Shown here piece after piece: positions 22,322-36,821 of a DNA stretch of 64,000 bases. How positions within the stretch are numbered: the stretch's first letter is position 1; every line of letters begins with the position of its first letter. The DNA is taken from the NCBI RefSeq assembly GCF_000001735.4, contig NC_003075.7, positions 7,751,001 to 7,815,000 of the forward strand, given 5' to 3'. The stretch is from Arabidopsis thaliana (taxonomy: Eukaryota; Streptophyta; Magnoliopsida; Brassicales; Brassicaceae). The notes beneath the pieces were generated by a model. It was given only the letters and a program-made list of their open reading frames with translations, did not search any database and was not told the DNA's origin. A program made the position numbers and the translations under genes.

Positions 22322-24132
22322 TTTCGATTCCAAAACACTAAGCTAGAAACTACACAAACTTTAGAACTCAGGATCAGTTTTCTGAATCAATAATGGCGAA
22401 ATCAAGTTCTGAACAATACGAATTACAGATTTGTTCGCTTAGTCTAACGTAAACACGAGATTTGACAACAAATTCTAGTTCGGTTCACAGAGTTGAGATC
22501 GATCATGACTAATAACATACAGATCCAGAAACTATAGGAGATTTAGAAGAGAAACGGAGCAAAGTAGACGAACCTGAGACGAATCTTCAACGACGATCGA
22601 ATTTCTGGAGATTTTGATTCTTCTTTGTTGAATCAGTGTTTGCAGAGAGAGAGAGAGAGAGACTTTGTACAGCTAAGAATGGTCTGTGGGGTTAAAAGAG
22701 TAGAGAGAGAGATTTGAGGAAGGAGATGGACGGAAATAATTGACGGCGTTAGATTTTTGTGGAATCTAAGTTTGTGACCGGTGTTGACGACGTCGACGGC
22801 TGTGGTCTGTCTCGTTGACGGCAAAATGAGACAATAGTCGACTTACTTATCTACGCTATTTGCCTATTTATAATTTTATAATTATTTTTTCTTTTAAACA
22901 AATAAAAAAATATTAGTAAACTAAAACAAAATTTAATACATAGTAGGTAGATATTTTTTTATATTGATTTGTATTACGAAAAATAGATTAATTAGTATTT
23001 AACTAAAAATAAATGATTTGAGTAAACATTAAGAACCTTTTTTATACGATTTTAGGTAAATAAGATTAATTTGATTAAAAATCGAATGAAGACACGTCCA
23101 AATTTATGATATTTGTTTATTAGTTCATTTAATATGTTTAATAGATATTTTGTAAATGAAGATCTTTGTTTTTATTAAGCCATATGAATTTAAAATTTGG
23201 ATAATTAAATTTAATTTTAAATAGTTAAAAATTTGATATAAAATTTAAGTCGAATTGTAAGATGATTTATACAATTGTGGGGTATTCTATATTATAATTG
23301 ATTATTATAGAAGACAACGACTAAGTGTTACTTATAATTTTTTAATTTATTTTTATCACATAATTGGGTAGTTTTAAAAAAACTCAAAACAAATTTGATA
23401 ACTGAAAATATTTAAAAATATCGATGAGAAGTAGTTACCAAATTTTGAAATAAACAAATATTTTTGAAGGTAGTTGTGAACTTGTGATCTCGCAACAATC
23501 ATTACGAGATCCAGTGTCGACGAACAAAGACTAACTCAATCTCTTCACCCCACTGAATCTCCTCACCTATAATCTCCAGGATGGAGAATAGATTAGAAAA
23601 ATATTATTCAAGATTTTGTGCACTATTTAATACTTTGGAGATTGATGATGTGATTTTGTATTCGTGGTTCATATAATTTTAGTTTTTACTTTTTCACCGA
23701 TTATGAAAATTTTAAACCAAAAACTCACATATATGCGAATCCTTATCTAGTTAGACATATATATTGTCTAAAGTAATATTGTAAACCGCATATGTGTTAA
23801 TTGCGATTTAATATTGTTGTAAGGAATAAGCCATTTGTTAGATTGGTTATTATAATTAGTTTCCAATTGGCTATTAATTCAGGATTTTCACTATTAAATA
23901 AATCATCTTAAAATCTTCTTATTTTAATGCTGATTTTCGAACATGTTTTTTTTTTTTCTGTCAAATAAAAATAATTTAAAATCAATTACATGGACTCAAC
24001 CGCTCGAATCAAATGGACCGAGACAAAGGCAACAAAAGTGACTTTACGGTCTAAAGAAACCTCTGAAGCAGAAAGAGTGTTTCACTTACCATCTCTATCT
24101 CCGTCGCTGATGACTGTATCTTCTTCACCACT
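22322..24132. other. Divergent intergenic region NIG / HIBYL-CoA hydrolase-like
   Basis: The NIG side holds its leader, with a likely 5' UTR intron (minus-strand ...cgtctcag| acceptor near 22575). A (GA)n run lies at ~22641-22662. The middle (22850-23950) is very AT-rich with no ORF. A C/T-rich leader precedes the ATG at 24133. Confidence 0.45.
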
Positions 24133-26701
<2,569 letters not shown>

Positions 26702-26915
26702 TTCTCATTTTGCTTTCTCTGTTTAAGAACTGTCCACCAAAGTATTCTATGAATAAAAACAAATCTTTAGCCATGTGTTGAAGAAGCTTGTTACTGTATA
26801 ACCTATTCAATAAATTGGCACTTTTTTTGAACCGTTGCAGATTATCTTTAAAAACATGAGCCATTGTATTACAAAGCATTGAAACGTGATTGCAGACAAA
26901 AAAAAAAAGATGAAA

Positions 26916-29334
26916 TCAAGAAGAAGCAGAGTTGTCATATGTAGATCCGACGTGATGGATAACGAATCCATAGATCTTGCGTTTCAGCCGCTCGATCTTG
27001 TCCATTGTTGTGATCTTGTTTTCTTGGTTCGACGAGACCCGGTCCAGCCACTCGTTAACTTGTTTCAGCTGAGACAAAACTGCAGCTATGGAACTACCGT
27101 CTAAAGATCGTTTTGCTGCGTTTTTGTTGTCTAACGATTCTTCCACGAACTCAATGAACCACACTTGCATTTCAGATTGTAGATTCACCGCAAACTTAGC
27201 CGTTTCCTTCAAGCCATCTAAGTCTGTCCACATCCCAACAATATTGTCTGAAAACAACCACAAAGATAGAAACTTACTTTTCTGCATTTTTGTTATGTAT
27301 GTTAGTTTGTAATGGAAATATGTTTCAATTTCAAGAACAAACCTGTCTTGCTAGAAGGTCTAGGAGAGAGACGAGTAGGCATTGATTTCTTCAGAGACGA
27401 TGGTGATTCATGGCTTTTCACTAGTGACACCACCTCGAGGTTAGTAGCTAATGCAGCTTCAACCCAAAGAGAGATTGGGTTTTGTTGATCAGATGACAAG
27501 CTGAAACTGTTTTCTGAAGCTATCTTACTGTATTTCATGACATCTTCATAGATTTTCAAAAACTCGTTGATGATTCGCAATGGATTCCCCACCTTGGAAG
27601 CCGAAGAAAGTTCGGAGAATTTACTGAAATATTCAACCAGATGAAAGCTTAAACAAGACTGATTACCACAGTTTTAAATTTTGTATGAGATGGTATAAGA
27701 GTTTTACCTTAAACATCTTATGATGCACTCATTGGCATTAGCTTCCTCCAATGCTCTAGCTGCAGCTTTAGCAGCAAAGTCTCTTCTTTTCATAGCCTCC
27801 TGGAAAATTGATATATAATCCATAATTCGATATGAGAATACTCTCTAGTCTAAATGTAGCTTAAACACAAAACACTATTTCGAACCTTTCCAAGTTTTGC
27901 AAGTTCATCAGAGATACTATCCAGTGGAACACTACCATCCGTCCATTTCCGTTCATGATAAGTGATACCAAGTCCTTCAAAGGCTGAGACTTCTTCTAAT
28001 AAACTACTCTCTGATGAACACGACTTCGCTTTCTCTTCACACACTGAAGAAGAAGAACCACTCTTTCTCCTATTTGCATCACTGAGACGCCTCGTCATAG
28101 CAGCCTACAACAATTGTACATTATCAATTTCAATCCATCACACATAACAACTCAAATTTCATTCACCAGAACACTAATTTGTTCATCAAACTAAACAAAC
28201 TTTCTATATCTCACTGAGTAACAAAGTTTTTAGTACCTGAGTACGCAAAATTGCTTGGTGATCAGGCTTATTCTTAGCACTACCATCACCTGCTAATGGT
28301 TCCTCCCAATTTTTCCGATTACCATTCTTAGCAGACGAACCGACTAAAGCTTCAGAAACTTTTGAGATTCCGGCTGCAATCACCGCCATCTTCTTCTTCC
28401 CTGAAGAATCTCCAACCATTGGAGTCATCTTTAAACCACTAGAAAGTCTTCTTCCCGGTGAAATCGACATTCTTCTTCCACTAGGAGAAGGATTCATCTT
28501 CCTTCCATTAGGTGATGGCTGTCTATACCTTGACGGCACAACAATCGATGGCTCTCTAGCTACTTTCCTATTCTCCTCACGCGCCGCCGCTAAGCTTGGC
28601 ACAACGCATTTTGACGGCACCGGAGACGCAGATCTCCTCCCTTTACCAGAAACCACAGGTGACGGATCTCTCTCCACCGTTACAGCTACAGCACCAGAAC
28701 AGTTCTTCTTCCCTGATGAGACTGATCGTTTAGAAGATGCTGGTGACGAGAATCTCTGTGGAGTCGTTTTCGGTTTCTGATTTCGAATTTGGTTACGATT
28801 CTCTTCGTTTTGGTTCACCGGAGCAAGCGCTTGTCTCACATTAGGTTTCACATCACTGTCACCGTCGTCGTCAATTCTTCTATTGTTCAAGTAAACAGCG
28901 ATTGGATCTAACGAGTACTCAGAATCAGAAACTGGCTGAATAACGAAATCTCGTTTAGATCCGTTAGATACTCTTGCAATCAACGGCTCTGGTTTTCCGA
29001 CGAAGGCATGACGACCAGCGACGGGACGAATTCCTGCGGCACGTGGGACTGGAGTAGCGAATTCCAAGCGTTCGAGGTATATGAATTGACCTAACTGGAG
29101 ACGGTTACTGAGGATTAGATCTGTGTCGCGTTCGGAGAGAGAGACGTAAGTGGAATTGAGAGAATCTGAGATTTGGACGTAGAAGCCTTGGTTAGGCCAT
29201 AGATCGGAGCCGGCGAGAGCTGGGACGATTCCGGTGACTTGTAAGATTGCAGATCTGTGATCTCCGGTGGGGCGAGTGCCGGAGTTCATGCATTGAAGGA
29301 GTTTTAAGAGAATTCCGGGAGCAAGAGAAGCCAT
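26916..29334 (-). CDS. DUF936 family protein
   Basis: Five minus-strand exons: 29334-28237, 28104-27886, 27799-27708, 27623-27343 and 27247-26916; 673 aa. The start is the family-typical [14 protein letters not shown]. Residues ~1-130 carry the conserved block ([45 protein letters not shown]). The middle (~190-460) is low-complexity Ser/Arg/Pro/Lys with [13 protein letters not shown] and SPVPSK motifs, suggesting phosphorylation or disorder. The C-terminal ~200 residues are helical. Function unknown; relatives are linked in some species to microtubules, but nothing here proves that. Recalled as AT4G13370. Confidence 0.92.
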
Positions 29335-30122
29335 TTTTGTTTGAGCTTTGTGAGTTTGAGAAACACAGAGAAGAAGAAGAAGAATATAGGAGAAGTTTAT
29401 TGAAGAAGCTTTGGCCGTTACAAGATTCAAAATTTGAAATCAAACTTTATTTTGGTTTTTAACTTTTTATCCAGAATTAGTACCTACGGTAACGGTTTAA
29501 TATCGGAGTTTTTTTTAACATAAGTAAACAATAATAAAGAAAAAAATATTAATATTTAAGTAAACATTTTCTAAAATAATATGACTGGAAAAAAACACTT
29601 TAAAATGTTGTTTATTGAAAAAGGATAATTAACTTGTAATCTTATGTGTTATTAATGTTTCTCCATTTCCTATATATAGTTTATTTTAACACATATCTTA
29701 TACTTTCACAGATTTTATGTCTTTAATGATATAAAAGAACACCATTAAAATAAAAATAAATATAATAAGATATATTAGTAGAAAAGAAAAATTAAATGAG
29801 AAAATTTAAGATTTAATAGTAAAATAATAAAGTACCATAGGTGATTATTTCTCTAAATTGTGATTAAATGTTTAGATATACAAAAAAAAAGTTAAGATAA
29901 TACATAATGTTTAGATATTGACATCTGTATTAAGATAAAAAAAAATCTGTGCTAATGTTTTAAAGAAAATATTCTCTATATAACTTCCATATAAACAAAT
30001 TATGGTTGTATGTCTAAAATTTTGTACTCTTATTTTCTATTTAAAGTGTTAGGTTTCTGAAAAGGTTTTGTGGTGAGAAGATTCTTAAACAAGTAGTATA
30101 TTTTATTTAGAATAAGTTCGCG
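29335..30122. other. Divergent AT-rich intergenic region
   Basis: Leader of the DUF936 gene on the left, then ~600 bp of very AT-rich DNA up to the HMA gene. No ORF or repeat that I can support. Confidence 0.45.
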
Positions 30123-31553
30123 ATGGGTTGTTGGTCAAAGCGGTCACGACGAAATATTCCTGAAAAGTAGAGTGACGAAATAAGTTTTTTTTTGTTAATT
30201 AAATAAGAGTTATGTGTTTTCTATGTTCTTACGATACTATATACGTGTTTTCTATTTTGAAAATTTTTCTAGCAATTCAATTGAAGTCGAGTTGAAGATT
30301 TGGATGCATTGTGAAAATTGTGTTAAAGATGTCAAAAAAGCTATGTCCAAATTTGAAGGTAAACGTATATTATAGTCCACATTTATGATAACACTATATC
30401 GATCTCATTCATGGTAGTTGGTACAATAGCTTAACACTTATACTTAGAATTATTTTTTTTGAATCCATATTTATATTTCATATTTTTGGTGTAATTGACA
30501 CTATATAAAATTATATGTATGGTTTTACTATCTCAAGTTTTACATTATAGTTGCAAAATTTTAAAAAATTTTGTTTTATATATTCTTTGTTTTTAAAATT
30601 TGTGTGTTTAGTGGAGTTTATATGCAAAAATATAATATTATGATGTGAACATTTATCACACAGCTTTGGAAATTTATATTGTTTGAACTGATCATATATA
30701 TTATTGAGGATAACCATTTTAAATGATATGTGATTGCTAGGAGTTGAAGCATGTAAAACAGATATGGAAAATCAAAAAGTTATGGTTACTGGTAATTTTA
30801 ATTTGGAAAAATTATTGAAAAATCTCAAGAAAAAAACTGGTAAAAAGGCAGAAATCTTGACGATGAATGAGAAAGTTGAGAAAGAAGATGTTGTTCAAAA
30901 TGAAGCTAATGAACAAGAGACAGTTACAAAGAAGAATGAAGAAGGTGATATAGTCGACAAAAAAGATGAGACTCCTGAAGTAGAAGAAAAAATTGACAAA
31001 CCTGAAACAAGGTAGATCACTTCTAACTTAATAATTTTTATTACATTTGTTCAAGTGTACTTTCTTGAGATGGTACATGTGTTTTAACTCTCTTTTTTTT
31101 TTTTTTGTAGTACAAGAAAACTTGAAATACATATAGCATTTCTAAGTGAGAAGTATGAGGCAGACATCGGAAAAGTTATTTCTAAATTCGAAGGTATATA
31201 ATAAAAATAATACTATTATTCATATATATTTGAAATATGTGTTATTTTAATCATTTATATTGAATGGTGTATGAATAGGGGTCAAAACATGTAAGGTCGA
31301 TGTAGAAAACAAAAAAGTTGTCATCACTGGCGATTTTGATGAAGAGAAATTGTGGAAAGAACTTGAGGAAAAAATGCGTAAAAGGATAGTCAAAATGGAA
31401 AAGGAAAAAAAGGACGATGAACCTATAACGAAAGATGAAGAAAATGAAATTGATAGAGGTGTTTATATGAACCCTAGTAGTGATGATGAGAAAGAAATGG
31501 CTAGATGGATGATGTTTAGTGATGAAAATCCTAATGCATGTTCTATTTCGTAA
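30123..31553 (+). CDS. Heavy-metal-associated (HMA) domain protein, two HMA-like units
   Basis: Five exons: 30123-30166, 30273-30358, 30741-31011, 31111-31193 and 31279-31553; 252 aa. First HMA-like unit: VELKIWMHCENC (MxCxxC present) running into VEACKTDMENQKVMVTGNFN. A Lys/Glu-rich linker follows (~75-130). Second unit: KLEIHIAFLSEKYEADIGKV then VKTCKVDVENKKVVITGDF, lacking CxxC. The tail is charged, with no CaaX box (ends ACSIS), so it is not a typical isoprenylated HIPP. The 14-codon first exon begins MGCWSKRSRR, which resembles an N-myristoylation/palmitoylation site, but exon 1 is supported only by frame and splice consensus. Recalled as AT4G13380; probable metal binding by unit one only. 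Confidence 0.78.
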
Positions 31554-32766
31554 TTGAACATTGTCGAAACTAGTATCTGGAAAGCTTGGCATAGTAATAG
31601 ATCGACTTTATCTATTGGACATATTTTGATACTATATAATTGAGAAATTAATAAGTTTGGTTTCAATATTTTTTTTAGAGCTGAATGGATAAATTGATAT
31701 CATCTTTTCAGTTAATTATTTTAATGGATAAAATCATATTACTCCATATTATAAAATAATCTATTTTTTTTTCGATGTTACGTCCTAGAATTCGATTTTA
31801 GAGAGAAACTCAAAAGATCAATGTTTTTCTGCCATCGTAGGTAAGGTAACAAAACCTTCCTTGTATTAAAAAGTTATTAAAAAAATGCAAATAAACCTTA
31901 TATAGAGTAATAGTGATGATGTATTTAAACCATGGACATATTGATTTGTGTCTAACATATGTATGACAAGTACTTGGACAACTAAGTTTTTTAGAATGTA
32001 ACGCTTTGTTGAGATATCAATCCAAGTTTCAACTAGACCAGTCTCCTCTCTAGGGGTATGCAAATGCAATATAAGTCTTTGCTATGAGTCCAAACATCAA
32101 TTTTAAAATTCTTTCTAATATAAAAGGAGCCTAATTTTTATTTTTTTTTGAAGTTTAGTAAGAGACTTTATTTTCTTATTGGTTTTGTCGAGAGTCCTCC
32201 CATAAATTGAGAATGACCTGAGTTAGACGAAGACTGACTCACATAAAAATCCCGTTCAACTGAAACTCATATTAGTATGAGATAATTTGGGATATAACCC
32301 AAAACCTAATCCGTGCAGCCTTCACACTTTTGATATAAATACCATGTATCGATAATCTATGGTTAACTTTACATTTTACTTTATATATGTTTAGACCTTT
32401 GATCCACAAAAATTTGCAAAATTCACCAACGATTAAACAATATACTCTTTTAACTTTAATGCTTCGAGAATCCGTTGGATTGTCGGCTCACCGGAACTCT
32501 TAATTCTTTCCAGTACATGGCAAAAGTATCATCAACATATGGCTTTTGTTGTTCCTTTAAAGCAAGTTGCTATAAAAAATCGACAAAAGAATGTGAAGAT
32601 ATCTTAAACTTATTGATAATTTGCAAGAGAATCTCATATATTCATCCCCTCCTGAACGATCACTACTTTTCAAACAAGCAACTTAGCACGTCTTCAAAAT
32701 TATTTGTAAGTGCCACACACGAACCCAAATGGAGAAGATAATTTAATTATTACACAAAACGATCTT
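31554..32766. other. Intergenic region upstream of EXT12
   Basis: AT-rich DNA with T-runs. Short ORFs (31866-32069 minus, 32475-32741 plus) show no recognisable motif. EXT12 promoter elements are expected at the right-hand end. Confidence 0.4.
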
Positions 32767-32774
32767 ATATAAAG
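32767..32774 (+). promoter_or_regulatory. Candidate TATA box of EXT12
   Basis: TATATAAA 89 bp before the ATG, leaving a ~50-nt A-rich leader. Good spacing for a highly expressed wall-protein gene. Confidence 0.55.
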
Positions 32775-32855
32775 GGTTACATTGTTGAACTATATCATAA
32801 TTAACAAACAGAAAAGCAACAACAAAAGGAGATTAAAAGAGGAGCTACGGGTAAG

Positions 32856-34145
32856 ATGATATCCTTAAGAATGAAAGGGCTTGGTCATTGCCTAGTTTAT
32901 GTCGTGGTCTTTAGTGTCATTGCGGCTATAGTGACAGCATACGACTCACCCTCTTCAACACCACAATACACTTCCCCTTATCCACCTAAAAACTATTCTC
33001 CTTATCTCTCAGAATCACCCCCACCCCCACCACCACAATATAGAAGACAAGAGCCTAAGTACACACCACACCCAGAGCCAAATGTCTACGATTCCCCGAC
33101 ACCTCTACCATATTACTTTCCTTTTCCTAAACTAGACATCAAGTCTCCACCACCACCATCCGTCTACACCTTCTCACCACCTCAACTATATTACTCCCCT
33201 TCTCCTAAGGTAGAGTACAAATCTCCGCCGCCACCATACGTTTATAGCTCTCTGCCACCTCTAACATATTATTCTCCTTCTCCGAAGGTAATCTACAACT
33301 CTCCACCACCACCATACATCTACAGCTCCCCACCACCTCCCCCTTACTACTCCCCTTCTCCTAAGGTTGACTACAAATCTCCACCACCACCATATGTCTA
33401 CAGCTCTCCACCACCTCCTCCATACTACTCCCCTTCTCCTAAGGTAGAGTACAAATCTCCACCACCACCATACGTCTACAGTTTTCCACCACCTCCTCCA
33501 TACTACTCCCCTTCTCCTAAGGTTGGATACAAATCTCCACCAGCACCATATGTCTACAGCTCTCCACCACCTCCCCCATACTACTCCCCTTCTCCTAAGG
33601 TTAACTACAAATCTCCACCACCACCGTACGTCTACAGCTCTCCACCACCTCCCCCGTACTCCCCTTCTCCTAAGGTTGAATTCAAATCTCCACCACCACC
33701 ATACATCTACAACTCTCCCCCACCTCCCTCATACTACTCTCCTTCTCCTAAGATTGACTATAAGTCTCCACCACCACCATATGTTTACAGCTCTCCACCA
33801 CCTCCAACATATTATTCTCCTTCACCAAGGGTAGACTATAAGTCTCCACCACCACCATACGTATACAACTCACTTCCACCTCCATATGTATACAACTCAC
33901 CACCACCTCCACCGTACTATTCTCCATCTCCAACGGTAAACTACAAATCTCCACCACCACCATACGTATACAACTCACCACCACCTCCACCTTACTACTC
34001 TCCTTTTCCTAAGGTAGAGTACAAATCTCCACCGCCACCATACATCTATAACTCCCCACCACCTCCACCATACTATTCTCCTTCTCCGAAGATAACCTAC
34101 AAATCTCCACCACCACCATACATCTACAAGACACCTTATTATTGA
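32856..34145 (+). CDS. EXT12: Classical extensin
   Basis: Intronless, 429 aa. Signal peptide ~1-28 (hydrophobic LVYVVVFSVIAAIVTA, cut near AYDS). The rest is a long run of 22-27-residue repeats of the form SPPPPYVYSSPPPPPYYSPSPKV-x-YK, over ten copies, ending IYKTPYY. SP3-5 blocks are sites for prolyl hydroxylation and arabinosylation; the YVY and YYS tyrosines are known candidates for isodityrosine/peroxidase crosslinks. Secreted structural wall glycoprotein. It differs from LRX3 in lacking LRRs and in having Lys-rich SPSPKV spacers. Recalled as AT4G13390. Confidence 0.93.
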   Translation: MISLRMKGLGHCLVYVVVFSVIAAIVTAYDSPSSTPQYTSPYPPKNYSPYLSESPPPPPPQYRRQEPKYTPHPEPNVYDSPTPLPYYFPFPKLDIKSPPPPSVYTFSPPQLYYSPSPKVEYKSPPPPYVYSSLPPLTYYSPSPKVIYNSPPPPYIYSSPPPPPYYSPSPKVDYKSPPPPYVYSSPPPPPYYSPSPKVEYKSPPPPYVYSFPPPPPYYSPSPKVGYKSPPAPYVYSSPPPPPYYSPSPKVNYKSPPPPYVYSSPPPPPYSPSPKVEFKSPPPPYIYNSPPPPSYYSPSPKIDYKSPPPPYVYSSPPPPTYYSPSPRVDYKSPPPPYVYNSLPPPYVYNSPPPPPYYSPSPTVNYKSPPPPYVYNSPPPPPYYSPFPKVEYKSPPPPYIYNSPPPPPYYSPSPKITYKSPPPPYIYKTPYY

Positions 34146-34882
34146 CTCTTGAATGGCTTCGTAAACATGTAACATGATTGCAATCATGTATTTTCCTTAT
34201 TTGTGTCTTTATTCTTTATTGTTGTACTTTTGTTATCTTCTTAAGATTTCATTTCACCAATAAATCTTTGCTATATTGAAAATGCACTTACTGTATACTT
34301 CCAACTGAGTTGAAATATATAATATTTTTTATTTTGCTATCTGATTACGGGCCATTCTTAAATCTTAATAGGCCTTTTGTATATCAATGGCATTTAGAAG
34401 AGAAATGTTAAAATTCTTTGGATACATATCAGTATTTTTGGTGATACAATTTGTATGCATTTTCTGTAATTTAAATCTTAGAATACAAACCTTTAGATAG
34501 AACTTATAATTCCTTCCCTAACAAAATATACACGAACTTTAACCAATAGACGAAATCTCATATCAATCCTAAATGTTTGAACTTCGTTTGTGGTCCAGTG
34601 ATCCTACTACTTCTTCATCTTTCTTAACGAATCTAAATTGATACAACACAATTCGAATATTTTACTAAGAAACAAAATTGGGCATTGAGTAAAAAAAGTT
34701 CATATGTTATTTACACAATATGTACAAAGGCCCAAAAGGCCCAATCCTTAGAGTCTTCTTCAATTACAAAAGATTCCTTGAAGAGTTCTAAAAGAAAACA
34801 AGAAAAACTCTAAATGACATCACATTCTTCTGATTTCTACTTCTTGGTCCGTCCGGTTCATGAATCTGACCGAAACCGCAAA
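34146..34882. other. 3' flanks of EXT12 and of the DVL peptide gene
   Basis: Convergent 3' UTR region. AATAAA occurs at ~34260 after EXT12. No other gene seen. Confidence 0.5.
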
Positions 34883-35038
34883 CTAATCAGAAATAGAGTG
34901 GTCGTGCCAGCAAAGCAGCATGGAGACACATCGTCGAAGTATGTAAAGTCGGGTTCGTTGCTGTTTGGCCATCAGTAAACACCGATCTCCGAACCTGGTT
35001 TTCCGGTTCGGTTTAGTTGGAAGAGAAGAATTGGACAT
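34883..35038 (-). CDS. RTFL12: DVL/ROTUNDIFOLIA-like small polypeptide (51 aa)
   Basis: Minus-strand ORF from ATG at 35038-35036 to TAG at 34883. Residues 1-20 are basic and polar ([15 protein letters not shown]). The C-terminal RTF domain contains [20 protein letters not shown], matching the family pattern (R-x-R-L-Y-I-x-R-R-C-V-x-M-L-L-C-W-x-D). DVL/RTFL peptides are plasma-membrane-associated short proteins that limit polar cell proliferation and change leaf and fruit shape when overexpressed. The TATA box and ATG fit on the same strand. The symbol (also DVL10, AT4G13395) is by recalled position. Confidence 0.9.
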   Translation of the reverse strand: MSNSSLPTKPNRKTRFGDRCLLMAKQQRTRLYILRRCVSMLLCWHDHSISD

Positions 35039-35142
35039 AAAAAGACACATTTCAAGAGAGCAAAAAATCGATGGTGTTTTGGAATTTTGGGTAGATGTGA
35101 AAAAGAAGGAATTGAGAATGAGAGAAAAAGTGATGTGAGAAT

Positions 35143-35150
35143 ATTTATAG
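35143..35150 (-). promoter_or_regulatory. Candidate TATA box of the DVL peptide gene
   Basis: TATAAATA on the minus strand, 105-112 bp upstream of the ATG. Confidence 0.5.
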
Positions 35151-36821
35151 AAGAGAGCGTGTGATGTCGGACGCGGCTGCTACGTGGTCCTACCTACGTA
35201 CGTTTATGTTGTTTGTTTCTTCTTCTAGATTCTTTCTTCATCTTTCTGCGAATATTCCTCATCCTTTTCTTTATCCAACACGTTTTTTATTCATTGTTTA
35301 TATGACGTTATTGCCCATCTTTTTTACACAAAATTTCAAGTAGATTTAATTTTATTTTTTACTTTTTTTTTTATTTTTTATTTTTACTGTCCATCTACAC
35401 TCTTAACACACACAAAAAAAAAACTGCATAGTGAAAGGATAGAGACTAGAGAGTGATGAAGCAGTGACAAATATTTCATCATGTATATAAAAGTGAAAAT
35501 GCGCAAAACGATGCAAATTTCTAATTCTAAATCTCATATTCTCATTTTTCTATAGTATTCGTAATTAGATCTTTGATAATAATATTAATTATTATTATTT
35601 GTTAGTCAAATTACAAATATAAGAATTTCCAAATGTATGAAATTATACTTGGTATTATATATGAAATTATTAATTTTATTAGATTTTAGTCAATATTTTC
35701 AACGAATATACCAAATATATTTTTATACATTTGGAAATTCTTAAACATTTAGTTTGACTGAAAAAATAATAATAATTAACATTTATTATTAAACATGCTA
35801 ATGCTAGCATAGTTTTCACTTTTCATCAAACATCTAATTATTAGTATTACTTTTGTTAGCGTCTAATTAGTAATATTATATAATTTTGACTAATCGAATT
35901 ATCGAATGAATATTATTCTATATAAGAAAAAGTAAAGAAAAGATGAGAAGTACTTGACGCTAGTGGATCCAATCTTATTATGTATAAAAGATCTAGAATC
36001 AAATCGATCGTTACATACTTATTTGACTCTTCTACCTTACGGAGCGCAGACTTTGGACCATATAATATACGTATAACAATTGTCTTTTCCTATTTAATTT
36101 GGCTCCATCAATAGCACTCTCTACTTTTTCTCCATCAGTGCATGCATTAGATCTTCTAGAAAATAATATCACAAGAGACATATTCAGTGTCTTTTTTTTG
36201 TATTTTCTTCATATTTATGGTTATGGTTTCCTTCTAAGCGAAGTGATAAAAATAGAACTAGAAAAGATTCTGACAAAAAAACTACTAGGAACTGCGAAAG
36301 GCCACTAGAGAGTTCAAAGCGTGTAGCCGTGTTGCCACGTCGGTCTCTTAAACTATTGTCTGAACGTAGTACTAACTTTTGTCCTACCTTATCCAGTCGT
36401 CCATGAGGACTCGAAAGCGACGTCTCCATTTGACTACAAATTAACCTATCCACTAAACCGGATTCCAAACCTCATAACCAACCGGTCCAACCCAAATTCA
36501 TACCGAACTATATAGTATTCGGAGAAGCAAAGAGCCCACTTTAAAGCTGTCTTTAACAATAAGACAAAAAAAATGTTTTGGCTTTATACGTTCTTTGTTT
36601 TTTCCCCTAGATTATATTCATTGTAGTATTTGTATGTTCTCCCATAACATTGAACCAAATTCATTGTAATGTACATGGAACAGAATCCAAACCAATAATT
36701 GTACTTCTGTAATTTCTATATGGTTTAAACTGAAACCAAATTTCACTTCTAACGTACTAATTTGGTGAGATTTTTCTTACACCAATGGAATCGTCATTTA
36801 CACATATAACTTAAAAGGCTA
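35151..36821. other. Intergenic region between the DVL gene and the 2OG oxygenase 3' end
   Basis: Holds one clear inverted repeat (35587-35777) and otherwise AT-rich DNA. ORFs at 35161-35343, 36099-36308 and 36184-36468 have no recognisable motif. Confidence 0.45.
35587..35777. repeat. Fold-back inverted repeat, MITE-like
   Basis: Left arm 35587-35654 and right arm 35709-35777 are imperfect reverse complements (roughly 80% by eye), sharing agaatttccaaatgta and the ends aattattattattt / ggta. The loop is ~54 bp. It could be a short fold-back MITE or a young hairpin RNA locus. No family name is assigned. Confidence 0.7.

Noticed and set aside
29335..29430. 32-residue hydrophobic N-terminal extension of the DUF936 ORF that looks like a signal peptide
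   Set aside because: The family begins at [14 protein letters not shown], and the extension appears to be open 5' UTR.
32856..34145. Regular repeats that could suggest a CRISPR-like array
   Set aside because: They are in-frame extensin peptide repeats inside one ORF, without spacers.
33523..34187. His/Leu- and Val/Glu-rich ORFs in other frames of EXT12
   Set aside because: Shadow frames of the repetitive extensin codons.
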